From: an uncultured Chlorobiaceae bacterium
Lineage (GTDB): Bacteria > Bacteroidota > Chlorobiia > Chlorobiales > Chlorobiaceae
Direction: 5' to 3'
DNA: 40,920 nt
Assembly (NCBI GenBank): GCA_903908555.1
Contig: CAIVSG010000203.1
Span: 1-40,920, forward strand
Both the position numbers and the translations under genes were made by a program. Positions 5,334-15,190 of the stretch are shown here, piece by piece. The stretch's first letter is position 1, and the number at the start of each line of letters is the position of its first letter. Below the pieces are notes generated by a model. It did not search any database. It was not told the DNA's origin and saw only the letters and a list, made by a program, of their open reading frames with translations.

Positions 5334-6647
5334 ATGCAGGAATTAATGCCCGAAAGTAATAGAGCTGTTGGCCTTGATATAGGCACCACCAGGGTATGCA
5401 TTGTGGTTGCTGAAAAAGATGAATTCGGCAAACTTAAAGTAATCGCCAAAGCCTCTTCCCCTTCAAATGGCCTCAGAAGAGCAACAGTTGTCAATATCAA
5501 CAAGACATCTGCCGCGATCAAAACCGCCGTGGCCGAAGTTGAACGTGAAGCCTCTCTGGTGATTCACGCAGTCAATGTCGCCCTCTCAGGAGCGCATGTC
5601 CATTGTATTGAAAGCACTTCTGAAATCAGCATAAACCAGTCTGGCATTGTAAATGAGTCGGATGTCCATCGCTTTCTGGAAAAGGCGAGGGCTAATATCC
5701 AGAATTTCGATGTCAATCATGAAGTGATTCATGTCATTCCCCAGGAATTTATTGTTGACGATCAGGACAGGCTTCTTGATCCCATAGGGATGGCAGGAAC
5801 CACCATGAGAGGCTCCGTCTATATCGTGGTTGGCTTGAAAACCAGGATCCGCAATATCCGTCAGTGCATTGAGAGGGCCGGCCTCAAAATAGGTGCACTC
5901 ACCTTTAAGCCCGTCGCTTTGGGTTTGGCCGTCATAAAAGAGCGGGAGAAGAACGGTGGAGTCCTCGTTATAGATATCGGGGGAGGCACCACTGAAGTAG
6001 CTATCTTCCTTCGAGGTGCTATTCAACATTCCGAGGTGATCAGTGTAGGCGCTAATGACATTACCCTCGATATTGCCCACGGAGTCCAGGTCCACGAAGA
6101 GGTAGCCGAGGAACTGAAACTACAGTATGGCTATGCCGTCACTCAATTGAACGCCAAGGATGAGGATATAGTGATACAAGGAGGAGATGGTCATTCAGAG
6201 AGAATATTTCCAAGGAGTTCGCTGACGATGATTATTGAGGCAAGAATGATGGAGATTTTCGAGCTTGTGCGTGATGCTGTTATTGGTTCAGGCTATTATG
6301 AAGAAATTAATGCTGGTATTATTCTAACCGGTGGCGGTGCTCTGTTGCCGGGAGTAGTGGAGCTTGCCCGGCTTGTTATTGGCCTGGATGCCCGTATCGG
6401 TTATCCCGAAGCTGTGTCGGCCGGGATCAAGGCTCCTCTTTATGGCCCTATGGACGCTACAGTCATGGGTCTTGTGGCTAATGTGTATGAAAGCAATTAC
6501 TCTGGTGATCATAGTTTCGCCAGGGTAGTAGAACCTCCCAAGGAACTTCCGCCTCCGCCCGTTGAGAATGTTCTTGTAGTGCAGGAAACTGGTGTAGCAT
6601 GGAAAAAAGTTGTCGATGGACTTCAGGACTGGTGGGCAAAGCTATGA
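5334..6647 (+). CDS. ftsA: FtsA-family cell-division actin homologue
   Basis: This 437-residue protein has the actin/Hsp70 fold with an FtsA layout. Phosphate 1 is GLDIGTTRVCIVV (residues 13-25), followed by an inserted 1C domain (about 85-170, HEVIHVIPQEFIVDDQ) and phosphate 2, VLVIDIGGGTTEVAI (about 211-225). The adenosine site is GIILTGGGALLPGV (about 328-341). A proline-rich linker (PPKELPPPPVE) and a C-terminal amphipathic helix (WKKVVDGLQDWWAKL) fit FtsA's membrane anchor. FtsA links FtsZ filaments to the membrane. No ftsZ, ftsQ or mur gene adjoins it, and its stop overlaps the recQ start (ATGA). It may be a second ftsA-like gene. Confidence 0.82.
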   Translation: MQELMPESNRAVGLDIGTTRVCIVVAEKDEFGKLKVIAKASSPSNGLRRATVVNINKTSAAIKTAVAEVEREASLVIHAVNVALSGAHVHCIESTSEISINQSGIVNESDVHRFLEKARANIQNFDVNHEVIHVIPQEFIVDDQDRLLDPIGMAGTTMRGSVYIVVGLKTRIRNIRQCIERAGLKIGALTFKPVALGLAVIKEREKNGGVLVIDIGGGTTEVAIFLRGAIQHSEVISVGANDITLDIAHGVQVHEEVAEELKLQYGYAVTQLNAKDEDIVIQGGDGHSERIFPRSSLTMIIEARMMEIFELVRDAVIGSGYYEEINAGIILTGGGALLPGVVELARLVIGLDARIGYPEAVSAGIKAPLYGPMDATVMGLVANVYESNYSGDHSFARVVEPPKELPPPPVENVLVVQETGVAWKKVVDGLQDWWAKL

Positions 6648-8476
6648 AAACCTTAACAGATTCAGAGCTTTTTGATACGCTTCGCAAAGTCTTCGGGTTT
6701 CGTGAATTTCGCCCCAATCAGGAACAGATAGTAAGGGCCATCCTTGAAAACCGGGATGTTTTTGCCGTGATGCCAACCGGTGGCGGTAAGTCACTCTGCT
6801 ACCAGCTTCCAGCCGTTCTCCTTCCAGGCACCTGCATGGTAATCAGCCCGCTTATCTCCCTCATGAAAGACCAGGTTGATGGAGCAAGGGCAAACGGTAT
6901 TCGTGCGGCCTTCCTTAACAGCTCCCTTGACCCCGAAGAGCGCGACGCTGTAATGCAGCAGCTTCTCTCCAACTCTCTTGATCTCCTCTACGTTGCCCCT
7001 GAGCGCTTTACGCTCGAAGCGTTCAAAAAGATGCTTGGCCAGGTAACCATCAGTATGGCAGTCATCGACGAGGCTCACTGTATTTCAGAGTGGGGGCACG
7101 ATTTTCGGCCGGACTACCTCTCCCTGTCCGCTCTGGTTACTCTCTTTCCAGATCTCCCAGTAGCCGCATTTACAGCTACAGCGACTCACCTGGTTCAGCA
7201 GAACATTCTCGATAAACTCGCACTCCGAAATCCACACATTGTCAGGGCATCCTTTGACCGCCCGAACCTCTCCTATGATGTCCGTTTAAAAGATAAAGTT
7301 GACGCCCAGCTTGTAGCACTCTTAAAAAAGAACGCTGGCAAAGCCGGCATTATATACCGTACCAGCCGCAAAAGTGTTCATGAAACAGCGGCAATGCTCA
7401 AGGCAAAAGGCTTTCGAGCCCTCCCGTATCACGCCGGTCTCAGTGATCATGATCGTAAACGCAATCAGGAGGCATTCATTCGCGATGAAGTCGATGTCAT
7501 TGTAGCAACCATCGCCTTTGGTATGGGGATTGACAAGTCCAATATCCGTTTTGTCATTCATGCCGACCTGCCCAAAAGTATTGAAAATTACTATCAGGAA
7601 ACCGGCAGGGCTGGACGCGATGGTGAAGCTGCACAATGCACCCTTCTTTTCTCTCCGGGAGATATCAGCAAACTGCGCTTCTTTATCGACACCATGACGG
7701 ACGAAACTGAACGCAAAAGGGCGCTTGATGCCCTTTCGAAAGTTGTGTCCTTTGCATCAACCTCAATCTGCCGCCGTAGAAGCCTCCTTAACTACTTTGG
7801 AGAACACTACCCCCATGATAACTGCAACTCCTGCGACATCTGTCTTGGTACCAGGGAACGGGTTGATTGCACCCGCGATGCCCAGATGCTCCTTTCAGCT
7901 ATTGTCCGCACTGAAGAACGGTTTGGAGCAATGCATATTGTCGATATCGTTCTCGGAAGCAATACCCAGAAAATCCGTGATTTTGGCCATGATCGATTGA
8001 AAACCTATGGAATAGGAAAAGAACGGACTAAAAAATACTGGCGACAGCTCGTCGAGGAGCTTTTAGCTCAAAAAGTGATCGAAAAATCCGAAGGGCTCTA
8101 TCCGACGCTCTTTCTTCTGCCCAAAGCTGTCCAGATTCTAAGGAATGAAGAGAGCATTGAAATCGTAAGGGTTGTTGAAAAAATAAAAGAAAAAGAACAG
8201 AACAGAACGCTTGACGCCACAGATACACCTTATGATCAGCAGCTTTTTGAACTCCTGAGGGTTCTACGTAAAGAGATCGCTCAAGAGCAGGGGATACCGC
8301 CTTATGTTGTCTTTTCAGATCGCTCTCTTCATGATATGGCATTAATCCGCCCTCAAACAGCCGACACCATGCTGGCGGTTACCGGTGTTGGCGAAGTCAA
8401 ACTCCAGCGCTATGGTCGTCAATTTCTACGCCTCATCGAACGTTACTGCACCGACCACCCCGAGCGGGCAACATAA
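6644..8476 (+). CDS. recQ: ATP-dependent DNA helicase RecQ
   Basis: This 610-residue RecQ helicase unwinds DNA 3' to 5' in recombination and fork repair. It has Walker A PTGGGKSLCYQLPA (Lys49), DEAHCISEWGHDFRPDY (from Asp142), AFTATAT, and motif VI QETGRAGRDG. The Zn-binding domain has CRRRSLLNYFGE and CNSCDICLG, and a winged helix follows. A C-terminal HRDC domain (about 525-609) contains LHDMALIRPQTADTMLAVTGVG. ATG 6644 overlaps the FtsA stop. The frame can be extended back to 6599 inside ftsA, but the conserved sequence begins after MKTLTDSELF. Length and motifs are complete. Confidence 0.95.
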   Translation: MKTLTDSELFDTLRKVFGFREFRPNQEQIVRAILENRDVFAVMPTGGGKSLCYQLPAVLLPGTCMVISPLISLMKDQVDGARANGIRAAFLNSSLDPEERDAVMQQLLSNSLDLLYVAPERFTLEAFKKMLGQVTISMAVIDEAHCISEWGHDFRPDYLSLSALVTLFPDLPVAAFTATATHLVQQNILDKLALRNPHIVRASFDRPNLSYDVRLKDKVDAQLVALLKKNAGKAGIIYRTSRKSVHETAAMLKAKGFRALPYHAGLSDHDRKRNQEAFIRDEVDVIVATIAFGMGIDKSNIRFVIHADLPKSIENYYQETGRAGRDGEAAQCTLLFSPGDISKLRFFIDTMTDETERKRALDALSKVVSFASTSICRRRSLLNYFGEHYPHDNCNSCDICLGTRERVDCTRDAQMLLSAIVRTEERFGAMHIVDIVLGSNTQKIRDFGHDRLKTYGIGKERTKKYWRQLVEELLAQKVIEKSEGLYPTLFLLPKAVQILRNEESIEIVRVVEKIKEKEQNRTLDATDTPYDQQLFELLRVLRKEIAQEQGIPPYVVFSDRSLHDMALIRPQTADTMLAVTGVGEVKLQRYGRQFLRLIERYCTDHPERAT

Positions 8477-8582
8477 TGGTTTTGTATGCTGGTATCAAGG
8501 AGAGTATGAAATGAATGGTTTTCACTGTAAATAAATCCCAATTCATATATTAAGTTGAAACGCTTTCATGAATAGTCATGAT

Positions 8583-8619
8583 GCCCTGTTCTGAATGTTT
8601 CAGATAGAACGGGCTTTTT
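8583..8619 (+). terminator. Rho-independent terminator after recQ
   Basis: GCCCTGTTCT pairs with AGAACGGGC, with one bulged T. A 13-base loop separates the arms and a TTTTT run follows. It lies about 107 bases after the recQ stop and just before the DUF3127 gene. Confidence 0.7.
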
Positions 8620-8646
8620 AGTAATGGGGTAGACGGTAATAATGTT

Positions 8647-9012
8647 ATGCAGCTTACAGCTAAACTCTCAGCAGTTCTTCCTGAACAAACAGGCGCAGGA
8701 AAAAATGGGCAATGGAAAAAACAGGACATTATTGTTGAAACCGATGGGCAATACCCTAAAAAGGTTTGTATCTCTCTGTGGGGTGAGAAGTTTGACAGAA
8801 ATCTCTTGAATGTTGGCAACAAGCTGACGATTTCGTTTGACATTGAAAGCAGGGAGTTTAACGGAAAATGGTACACCGATGTAAAAGCATGGAAGGTTGA
8901 GTCTGCTGGTAACGCAGGTTCATCTCACTCTCAGCCTGTGGACACCTATAATCCTCCTGTGTATGAACCTCAAGGCGGCAGCGCAATTGTTGATGATGAT
9001 TGCCCGTTCTGA
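8647..9012 (+). CDS. DUF3127 protein with SSB-like acidic tip
   Basis: This 121-residue protein matches DUF3127: GKNGQWKKQDIIVE, GQYPKKVCISLWG and LTISFDIESREFNGKWYTDVKAWKVE. This reads like an OB-fold single-strand-DNA-binding domain of about 90 residues. A disordered Ser/Pro/Gly linker follows, and the protein ends in DDDCPF, close to the DDDIPF tip by which bacterial SSB recruits partner enzymes. The family's function is not established; an SSB-like role is my inference from fold appearance and tail. It sits between recQ and a DEDDh exonuclease, and both enzyme classes include known SSB-tip clients. Confidence 0.75.
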   Translation: MQLTAKLSAVLPEQTGAGKNGQWKKQDIIVETDGQYPKKVCISLWGEKFDRNLLNVGNKLTISFDIESREFNGKWYTDVKAWKVESAGNAGSSHSQPVDTYNPPVYEPQGGSAIVDDDCPF

Positions 9013-9060
9013 GAACATGTCAGGTAGAAGTCGATTGTATTTCTCATTTTCTTTATCGCC

Positions 9061-9630
9061 ATGTATTTATTTTTTGATACAGAAACAACAGGATTGCCAA
9101 ATAACTGGCGAGCTCCTGTAACCGATCTCAACAACTGGCCAAGGCTTGTTCAGTTGGCTTATCTGTATTGTGACGCTGATGGCAATACCTTGATCTCCGG
9201 GGATTATATCATTAAGCCTGAAGGCTTTTTGATTCCGGAAAGTGCCTCAAGAATTCATGGGATATCAACAGAACGGGCAAAGAGTGAAGGTGTTTTACTC
9301 AGCAATGTTCTCGATGAGTTCGGAATGTTGATTGGCAAGGCGGAAGTGCTTGTTGCTCACAATATGTCGTTTGATGAAAAGATTGTTGGCAGTGAACTGC
9401 TCAGGGCTGGAATGCCGGATAGCTTGCCGTCAAAGAAAAAAATATGCACAATGGAGAGGACTACTGACTTTTGTGCCATTAAAGGCCTCTATGGGAATAA
9501 GTGGCCGAAGTTGACGGAATTGTATCATACATTGTTTGGTATTGGATTTGAAGAAGCCCACAATGCAGCTCTTGATATACAAGCCACTGCAAAATGTTTC
9601 TGGGAGTTGAAGAAAAGGGGAGTAATCTGA
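9061..9630 (+). CDS. DnaQ-like 3'-5' exonuclease (DEDDh)
   Basis: This 189-residue exonuclease has all three motifs: ExoI FDTETTGLP (residues 5-13), ExoII VLVAHNMSFDEKIV (about 96-109), and ExoIII EAHNAALDIQATAKC (about 160-174) with the DEDDh histidine. Family members are DNA polymerase III epsilon-like proofreaders, RNase T-like enzymes or stand-alone exonucleases. The absence of a polymerase-binding tail and the shortness favour a stand-alone repair or RNA-trimming enzyme. It follows the DUF3127 gene by 48 bases, likely in one transcript, and precedes an SDR gene by six bases. Confidence 0.88.
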   Translation: MYLFFDTETTGLPNNWRAPVTDLNNWPRLVQLAYLYCDADGNTLISGDYIIKPEGFLIPESASRIHGISTERAKSEGVLLSNVLDEFGMLIGKAEVLVAHNMSFDEKIVGSELLRAGMPDSLPSKKKICTMERTTDFCAIKGLYGNKWPKLTELYHTLFGIGFEEAHNAALDIQATAKCFWELKKRGVI

Positions 9631-9636
9631 TAATCT

Positions 9637-10395
9637 ATGAGACTTTCTGGTAGGATTGCACTCGTAACCGGAGCTGCAGGCGGCATTGGCAGGGCAGTGT
9701 CACTTTGTTTCGCCAGTGAGGGCGCTGTTGTCATTGTAAGCGATATCAATGCTTCAGGCTGCTCAGAAACGCTTCAGCTTATTGAACAGGCTGGGGGAAG
9801 TGGCTTCCTGCTGCAGGCCGATGTCATGCACGAAGATGAAATCCAGTCGCTCTACAAGCGGATAGTCGATCGGTTTGCCAAAATTGATATAGTGGTAAAT
9901 ATTGCCGGTGGAGATTGTGAACCGGCTGCTGATGTCGAGGATATTGATTACGTGAAGATGAGTGCCAATCTCGATCTTAACCTTAAGTCATGTATTCTCT
10001 CATGCCGTGAGGCCGCAAGGATTATGAAACCTCAGGGTTTCGGTAAAATAGTGAATATGAGTTCGCTTGTCTATCGAGGGAGCCCGAATCAGTTCTCTTA
10101 TTCTGCGGCCAAAGGCGGTATTTACGCCTTTACCCGTTCACTTGCATTGTCACTGGGTCGCTATGGCATAACGGTTAATGCTCTTGCACCGGCCCTTGTT
10201 GCTGTTCCCGCTTTTGTCAATGCTCTTGGTGCTGAACGGTGGGAGTTGCTTCAGAAGGATTGTGCAGCTCGTTATCCCCTCGGACGGGTCGCAACACCAG
10301 ACGATGTGGCCCGGTGCGCACTTTTTCTTGCTTCAGACGATGCTGCGTTTATTACAGGGCAGATTCTTGAGATTTCCGGTGGAGCGAGGTTGTAG
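9637..10395 (+). CDS. Short-chain dehydrogenase/reductase (FabG-like)
   Basis: This 252-residue classical SDR has the cofactor loop TGAAGGIGRAV (11-21), an Asp after beta2 (SDINASG) that favours NAD(H), NIAGG, catalytic Ser in NMSSLVYRG, Tyr-Lys in YSAAKGG, and PAL after beta6. The end ITGQILEISGGARL is typical of 3-oxoacyl-ACP-reductase-like members. The substrate cannot be read from the sequence. It starts six bases after the exonuclease stop, suggesting co-transcription without obvious functional linkage. Confidence 0.88.
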   Translation: MRLSGRIALVTGAAGGIGRAVSLCFASEGAVVIVSDINASGCSETLQLIEQAGGSGFLLQADVMHEDEIQSLYKRIVDRFAKIDIVVNIAGGDCEPAADVEDIDYVKMSANLDLNLKSCILSCREAARIMKPQGFGKIVNMSSLVYRGSPNQFSYSAAKGGIYAFTRSLALSLGRYGITVNALAPALVAVPAFVNALGAERWELLQKDCAARYPLGRVATPDDVARCALFLASDDAAFITGQILEISGGARL

Positions 10396-10433
10396 ACCGG
10401 AAACATATAAATTAAAAATTCCTTTTAGAGTTA

Positions 10434-13400
10434 ATGACCATAAGAACAGGCATAGATAGAGTGAAACCAATAACCAGCACCCCCCGAGAAATCCCGTTTA
10501 ATTATACCTCTGCCGGCGATTGCCAGGCGATATCGTTTCTCTTGGGACCCAATATTGTCAGGATGCTTGACGAACTGCGTGAGCTGCGGGTTACCGGCAG
10601 GTCTGCACGTTTGCTCATGGGTATTATCGGAGAGATTCTTATTCATCGCCGCAATCCCTACCTTTTTCAGGAACTTGTTGATTCTGCAGCTCGTAGAAAG
10701 CGTCTTTTTGAAAGGGCATTTCACGAGCTTGATCTCATTTCGGATATGGCAAATGGTGAAAGCCGGGTGTCAGCTATTGTTGTGGCTGTGCGCGAGCAAC
10801 TCGAGCGCTTCCGCTCTGCAGTTGAAAAAACGCCGGAACTTCGTCGTCGCATGAAGAGGGAACTTGGCGCGGTTGTAGGTGTTAAAAATGTCCTTTTTGA
10901 TCCATTTTCCCTTGCAGCTCACGCTACTGATGCTACCGACTGGAGGCTTCATCTTCCGGCTGCGGTGGTGACCCCTGATCTGGAGTCGCAGGTTGCACCT
11001 CTGATTACAGCTATTGCCGGGCTTGGTCTCAACATCATTCCCCGCGGTGCAGGAACAGGACTCACCGGCGGAGCTGTACCTTTGAGATCACGGTGTGTGA
11101 TCATCAACATGGAAAAAATGAACCACATCAAAGGCATCTCGGTTCAGGATTTTCAGCTTGAAAACGGTACTATAACCGAGGCTTCAGTCATTGAAGTTGA
11201 AGCAGGAGTTGTCACTGAAAAAGCTATGGAGGAGGCCGACGAGCATGGACTCGTCTTTGCTACCGACCCGACAAGCGAATGGTCTTGCACCATCGGTGGC
11301 AATATTGCCGAAAATGCCGGCGGAAAGATGGCTGTACGATGGGGTACCTGCATAGACAACCTCCTTGAGTGGCGTATGGCAATGCCGTCCGGTGAAAACT
11401 GGACGGTAAAGCGTGTTGATCACCGCCTCAGGAAAATCCTGCATGAAGATACCGTTACTTTCGAGGTTTGGAATCAATCGGGCGAGAGAATAAATCGCAT
11501 TGAGTTGCTGGGAACCGATATCCGCAAAAAAGGACTTTGGAAAGATATTACCAATAAAGCGCTTGGTGGAGTGCCGGGCCTTCAGAAGGAGGGTACTGAC
11601 GGGGTGATCACCTCGGCTGTTTTTGTGCTTTATCCAAAGTACCCTGAAAAGAGAACACTCTGTCTTGAGTTTTTCGGGCCTGATATGGATGAGGCAAGCC
11701 TGGTCATTCTTGAGCTTTCTAAAATATTCCCACTCTATTCAGAGAATAAAGAAGCCCTTCTTGCGCTGGAGCATTTTGATGATGAATATATAAGGGCTAT
11801 CGACTACAAGGTAAAGGCACCCAGGGCTCAGACTCCGAAAGCCGTACTTCTGATCGATATAGCCGGCAATTCAGCCTCAGAGGTTGAGAGCGGTATTGAG
11901 CGTATACAAACGCTTCTTAAGCTCCATCCCAATACCATGATGTTTCTGGCCGGAGACAATGCGGATGCGGTTCGTTTCTGGGCTGATCGTAAAAAGCTTG
12001 GAGCCATTGCAAGGCGAACAAATGCCTTTAAGCTCAATGAGGACATTGTAATTCCTCTTGAAGCGCTTGCCGTATTTTCCAGATTTATTGATGAGCTCAA
12101 TATTACGGAGGAACGATATGCGCAGCATTGTTTTGTAGAACGTTCGCGCGCTATTTTTGCTACGACAAAAGTTAAAGAAGATGGTGGCCGGTTTGCCTCT
12201 AAAATTCCTGCAGGGCTGGAGCTTTGTCGTCTTTTTGATGAGAGAATTCTGCTTGCGCCGGAGGATTCTCTCCGTTCACTTGCCATTGTGCAGGAGCTCT
12301 GTCGTGAGCTCGGAGAGCTGGTGCAGGGCTATCCTGAAATGCAGGTTGCCTTTGAAAAAGCATATACCTATGTCCGCGACAGGCGCATCGTGCTTGCCAC
12401 ACACATGCATGCCGGCGATGGCAATGTTCATGTCAATGTCCCGGTTCTTTCCAACGACAGACCCATGCTTGAGCGGGCAGACAAGGTGATTGACAATGTC
12501 ATGGAAAAAGTTGTTTCACTCGGTGGTGTTGTGTCGGGTGAGCACGGCATAGGAGTCACCAAACTGAAGTACCTCGATCCTGCTATTGTCGAACAACTTT
12601 CCCGATATCGCCGCAAAGTCGATCCGAAAGGGATTATGAACCCCGGAAAGCTTGACGATTATGAGGCGCTTGATCACATTTTTACTCCGTCGTTCAATTT
12701 GCTTGAACTTGAGGCGCATATCCTCCGTCGGGCACAGATTGAAGAGCTTTCAAAAAAGGTTGACTACTGTATCCGCTGCGGCAAGTGCAAAACCGATTGC
12801 TGTGTTTACTACCCGTCCCGGGGAATGTTTTACCATCCCCGAAACAAGAATCTTGCGATTGGCTCATTGATCGAAGCACTTCTTTTTGATGCCCAGCGTG
12901 AGCGCTCAACTGATTTTGCGCTGCTGAAGTGGCTCGAAGAGGTTGCCGATCACTGCACTATCTGCCATAAATGCCTGAAGCCTTGTCCTGTAGATATCGA
13001 CAGCGGGGAGGTCTCTGTGCTGGAACGTGAAATTCTTTCAGAATGGGGGTATAAACACTCATCACCGATCACAGAACTGACATTAAAATATCTTGATAGT
13101 CGTTCACCGGTTTTTAATGCGATTTTCCGCAGAACTGTTCTCAGGATCGGCGGTGCATTTCAGCGTGCAGGCAATAAAATTTCCTCTCCCATGCAGCCGC
13201 AGCAGGATTCGCCTGAGCTTTATCCCCTAAGGCTTCTGCGTTCTCCTGTGCCACCTGTGCCCGAAGAGACCTTGCGCGATATTCTTCCTGAATGTGCATC
13301 TGATCAGGTGATTGTTTTTGAGCCTTCCGGAGAGGTGAAAAGCAACGTTTTTTATTTTCCCGGCTGTGGATCCGAGCGCATGAACTCTTCGATCTCGATG

Positions 13401-14090
13401 GCGGCAATTCATGTGCTGCTTGAGCTTGGTGTAAGGATTGTGTTGCCGCCACCGTTTCTATGCTGTGGATTTCCTGCTCATGTCAATGCCAAAACAGATC
13501 AGTATTCAAGTATTGTCCTTCGCAATACCGTGATGTTCAGTCAGATAAGGGAGATGTTCTCCTACCTTGATTTTGACGCTTGCGTTGTAACCTGTGGTAC
13601 CTGTACGGAGGGGCTTGATGCCATTGAAACCGGCAAGCTTTTCGGTGGAAAAATTATTGATATTGCAGCCTATGCTCTTGAAAAAGGCCTGAAACTGGAA
13701 GGGAATGGAGAATACCTCTACCATGCTCCCTGCCATGATTCTCTTTCCGGTAAAGCGCGTCAAACGCTTAACGCTATCGGGGGGTTCGGGAGTGTAACTG
13801 CTGTTCCGCATTGCTGCTCAGAGGCTGGTACGCTTGCATTGTCACGTCCCGATATTACCGATTCGATGCTTCACCGCAAAAGAGATGCCATTACGGCAGT
13901 TATGCATGGAAAAGAAAATGCAGTCATATTGACCAATTGCCCATCCTGCGTACAGGGACTTGGAAGGAATCTCGATCTTGGAATTGAACCTCGTCATATT
14001 GTTGTTCAGCTTGCTGAATTACTGTCGGGGACTCAATGGATGGATATATTGAAGAAACAGGTGCAAACTGGCTCAGTCCTAAGCTTTTAA
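10434..14090 (+). CDS. DUF3683 / FAD-linked oxidase / Fe-S fusion (D-lactate dehydrogenase-like)
   Basis: This 1218-residue multidomain protein starts with a helical DUF3683 region (about 1-130). Next is an FAD_binding_4 (VAO-type) domain with [14 protein letters not shown] near 203 and an FAD-oxidase C domain with [14 protein letters not shown] (about 658) and [11 protein letters not shown]. Two [4Fe-4S] motifs follow ([11 protein letters not shown] near 779, [12 protein letters not shown] near 841), then two GlpC-type CCG modules (CCGFPAH near 1010, HAPCHDS near 1097, NCPSC near 1168). Related fusions oxidise D-2-hydroxyacids such as D-lactate or glycolate and pass electrons through Fe-S centres to quinone. 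The substrate is inferred. ATG 10434 has a weak ribosome site; GTG 10461 is an alternative. Confidence 0.88.
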   Translation: MTIRTGIDRVKPITSTPREIPFNYTSAGDCQAISFLLGPNIVRMLDELRELRVTGRSARLLMGIIGEILIHRRNPYLFQELVDSAARRKRLFERAFHELDLISDMANGESRVSAIVVAVREQLERFRSAVEKTPELRRRMKRELGAVVGVKNVLFDPFSLAAHATDATDWRLHLPAAVVTPDLESQVAPLITAIAGLGLNIIPRGAGTGLTGGAVPLRSRCVIINMEKMNHIKGISVQDFQLENGTITEASVIEVEAGVVTEKAMEEADEHGLVFATDPTSEWSCTIGGNIAENAGGKMAVRWGTCIDNLLEWRMAMPSGENWTVKRVDHRLRKILHEDTVTFEVWNQSGERINRIELLGTDIRKKGLWKDITNKALGGVPGLQKEGTDGVITSAVFVLYPKYPEKRTLCLEFFGPDMDEASLVILELSKIFPLYSENKEALLALEHFDDEYIRAIDYKVKAPRAQTPKAVLLIDIAGNSASEVESGIERIQTLLKLHPNTMMFLAGDNADAVRFWADRKKLGAIARRTNAFKLNEDIVIPLEALAVFSRFIDELNITEERYAQHCFVERSRAIFATTKVKEDGGRFASKIPAGLELCRLFDERILLAPEDSLRSLAIVQELCRELGELVQGYPEMQVAFEKAYTYVRDRRIVLATHMHAGDGNVHVNVPVLSNDRPMLERADKVIDNVMEKVVSLGGVVSGEHGIGVTKLKYLDPAIVEQLSRYRRKVDPKGIMNPGKLDDYEALDHIFTPSFNLLELEAHILRRAQIEELSKKVDYCIRCGKCKTDCCVYYPSRGMFYHPRNKNLAIGSLIEALLFDAQRERSTDFALLKWLEEVADHCTICHKCLKPCPVDIDSGEVSVLEREILSEWGYKHSSPITELTLKYLDSRSPVFNAIFRRTVLRIGGAFQRAGNKISSPMQPQQDSPELYPLRLLRSPVPPVPEETLRDILPECASDQVIVFEPSGEVKSNVFYFPGCGSERMNSSISMAAIHVLLELGVRIVLPPPFLCCGFPAHVNAKTDQYSSIVLRNTVMFSQIREMFSYLDFDACVVTCGTCTEGLDAIETGKLFGGKIIDIAAYALEKGLKLEGNGEYLYHAPCHDSLSGKARQTLNAIGGFGSVTAVPHCCSEAGTLALSRPDITDSMLHRKRDAITAVMHGKENAVILTNCPSCVQGLGRNLDLGIEPRHIVVQLAELLSGTQWMDILKKQVQTGSVLSF

Positions 14091-14100
14091 AGGTTTATAT

Positions 14101-14298
14101 ATGAAATATCACATCTATTTAATTCGGGGGTTGTATGTTGCTGGTGGTGGAGCACTTTTTAAAATGCTGGATAAAAAAATAAGTACTGAAACAAAGCTGA
14201 ATGTTCATATTTGTGAAGATCCTTTGACAGCTGTGGCAAGAGGAACTTGAGAGATACTTGAAAATCTTGAGAAATATAGTTCAATGTGTGCCTCTTGA
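14101..14298 (+). pseudogene. mreB 3'-end relic
   Basis: In one frame this stretch encodes [20 protein letters not shown], then [21 protein letters not shown], a TGA at 14248-14250, then EILENLEKYSSMCAS and a second TGA at 14296. This is the C-terminal adenosine-binding end of MreB, which usually reads (I/M)xLTGGGALLxxLDxxIxxET and EDPLTxVAxGTG. The conserved Gly after GT is now a stop. Nothing upstream of about 14120 looks like MreB, so only the last sixth of the gene survives. MreB drives rod shape; a functional copy, if any, must lie elsewhere. A 49-residue peptide from ATG 14101 is possible but unlikely. Confidence 0.75.
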
Positions 14299-14376
14299 TA
14301 TTTTTTAATAAATCTCGATCAGATAGTAATTACAGAAGTATTCTGAATTTCACCAATTTTAACAGGGAAGATAACT

Positions 14377-14898
14377 ATGAAAAAATCCATTTGGCTTACT
14401 GCAGGAATTGCAGGGCTGTTATTAGGTAATCCCCTTACTGATCTTCAAGCAGAAGTCGGTATTCGTATCGGGGATGTTCGAGTAGGTATTGGTGACAGAC
14501 CTCACTTTGTCATCGATACACGCCCGAGCTTTGTCTACCTCCAGGATCAGGGCTTTTCAGTATCAGTAGGAAGTCCTTACGATATTATTTATTACGGAGA
14601 CTTGTATTACCTCTATCGTGATGGCGGTTGGTACCGTTCTTCACACTACCGCGGTCCTTGGGATGTTGTCAGGGAACGTAATCTTCCTCCTAATATAAGA
14701 AGGCATCGCTGGGATGACCTCAGGAGATCTCGTGATATTGAGTACCGCAGGCATGATCGCAGTTACTGGGAGCAGAGAGACCGCAATGACAGGGAGCGTT
14801 ATGACAGGGATTCACGCCGTGATGATCGCCCTCGCAATGAGAGGGATCAACGCCGTGATGATCAGAGGGATCAATCTCGTGATGGCAGGCCCAGATAA
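14377..14898 (+). CDS. Exported Arg/Asp-rich protein of unknown function
   Basis: This 173-residue protein has an N-terminal signal peptide (MKKSIWLTAGIAGLLLGNPLTDLQA, cleavage before EVGIR). A beta-rich domain follows with FVYLQDQGF, YYGDLYYLYRDGGWYRSSHYRGPW and LPPNIRRHRW. The tail, from about 115, is almost entirely Arg, Asp, Asn, Gln and Glu in short RDD/RDRN repeats. I recognise the general type of YXXY-W secreted proteins but no named family. The highly charged tail is probably disordered and may bind anionic envelope material. A ribosome site AGGGAAG lies about eight bases before the ATG. Confidence 0.75.
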   Translation: MKKSIWLTAGIAGLLLGNPLTDLQAEVGIRIGDVRVGIGDRPHFVIDTRPSFVYLQDQGFSVSVGSPYDIIYYGDLYYLYRDGGWYRSSHYRGPWDVVRERNLPPNIRRHRWDDLRRSRDIEYRRHDRSYWEQRDRNDRERYDRDSRRDDRPRNERDQRRDDQRDQSRDGRPR

Positions 14899-15013
14899 AA
14901 TACGCTCTATTTAATTCCATGTTCCTGCATCCAGTACCCATTAACATTTTATTTTCATCGGTATGACAGGGATCGAAGACTATAGATTATGCGTTAGCGG
15001 ATAAGAACGTTAA

Positions 15014-15048
15014 GAGGGAGCGGAACTTCAATTCAGCTCCCTCTTTTT
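15014..15048 (+). terminator. Rho-independent terminator
   Basis: GAGGGAGC (15014-15021) pairs perfectly with GCTCCCTC (15036-15043), followed by TTTTT. It ends the transcript of the exported Arg/Asp-rich gene. Confidence 0.85.
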
Positions 15049-15190
15049 AATGCTCCCCGAACCGCCGCCTGCCATTCAGTACCATTAAAATTTTGCCCCC
15101 TTTCTGATCTGCATCGAAAAAATCCCTGAGAGTCGTACATTTAGGAAAAAAACAGGACTATATCACCATAAACAAAACGAGGGAAATGAA

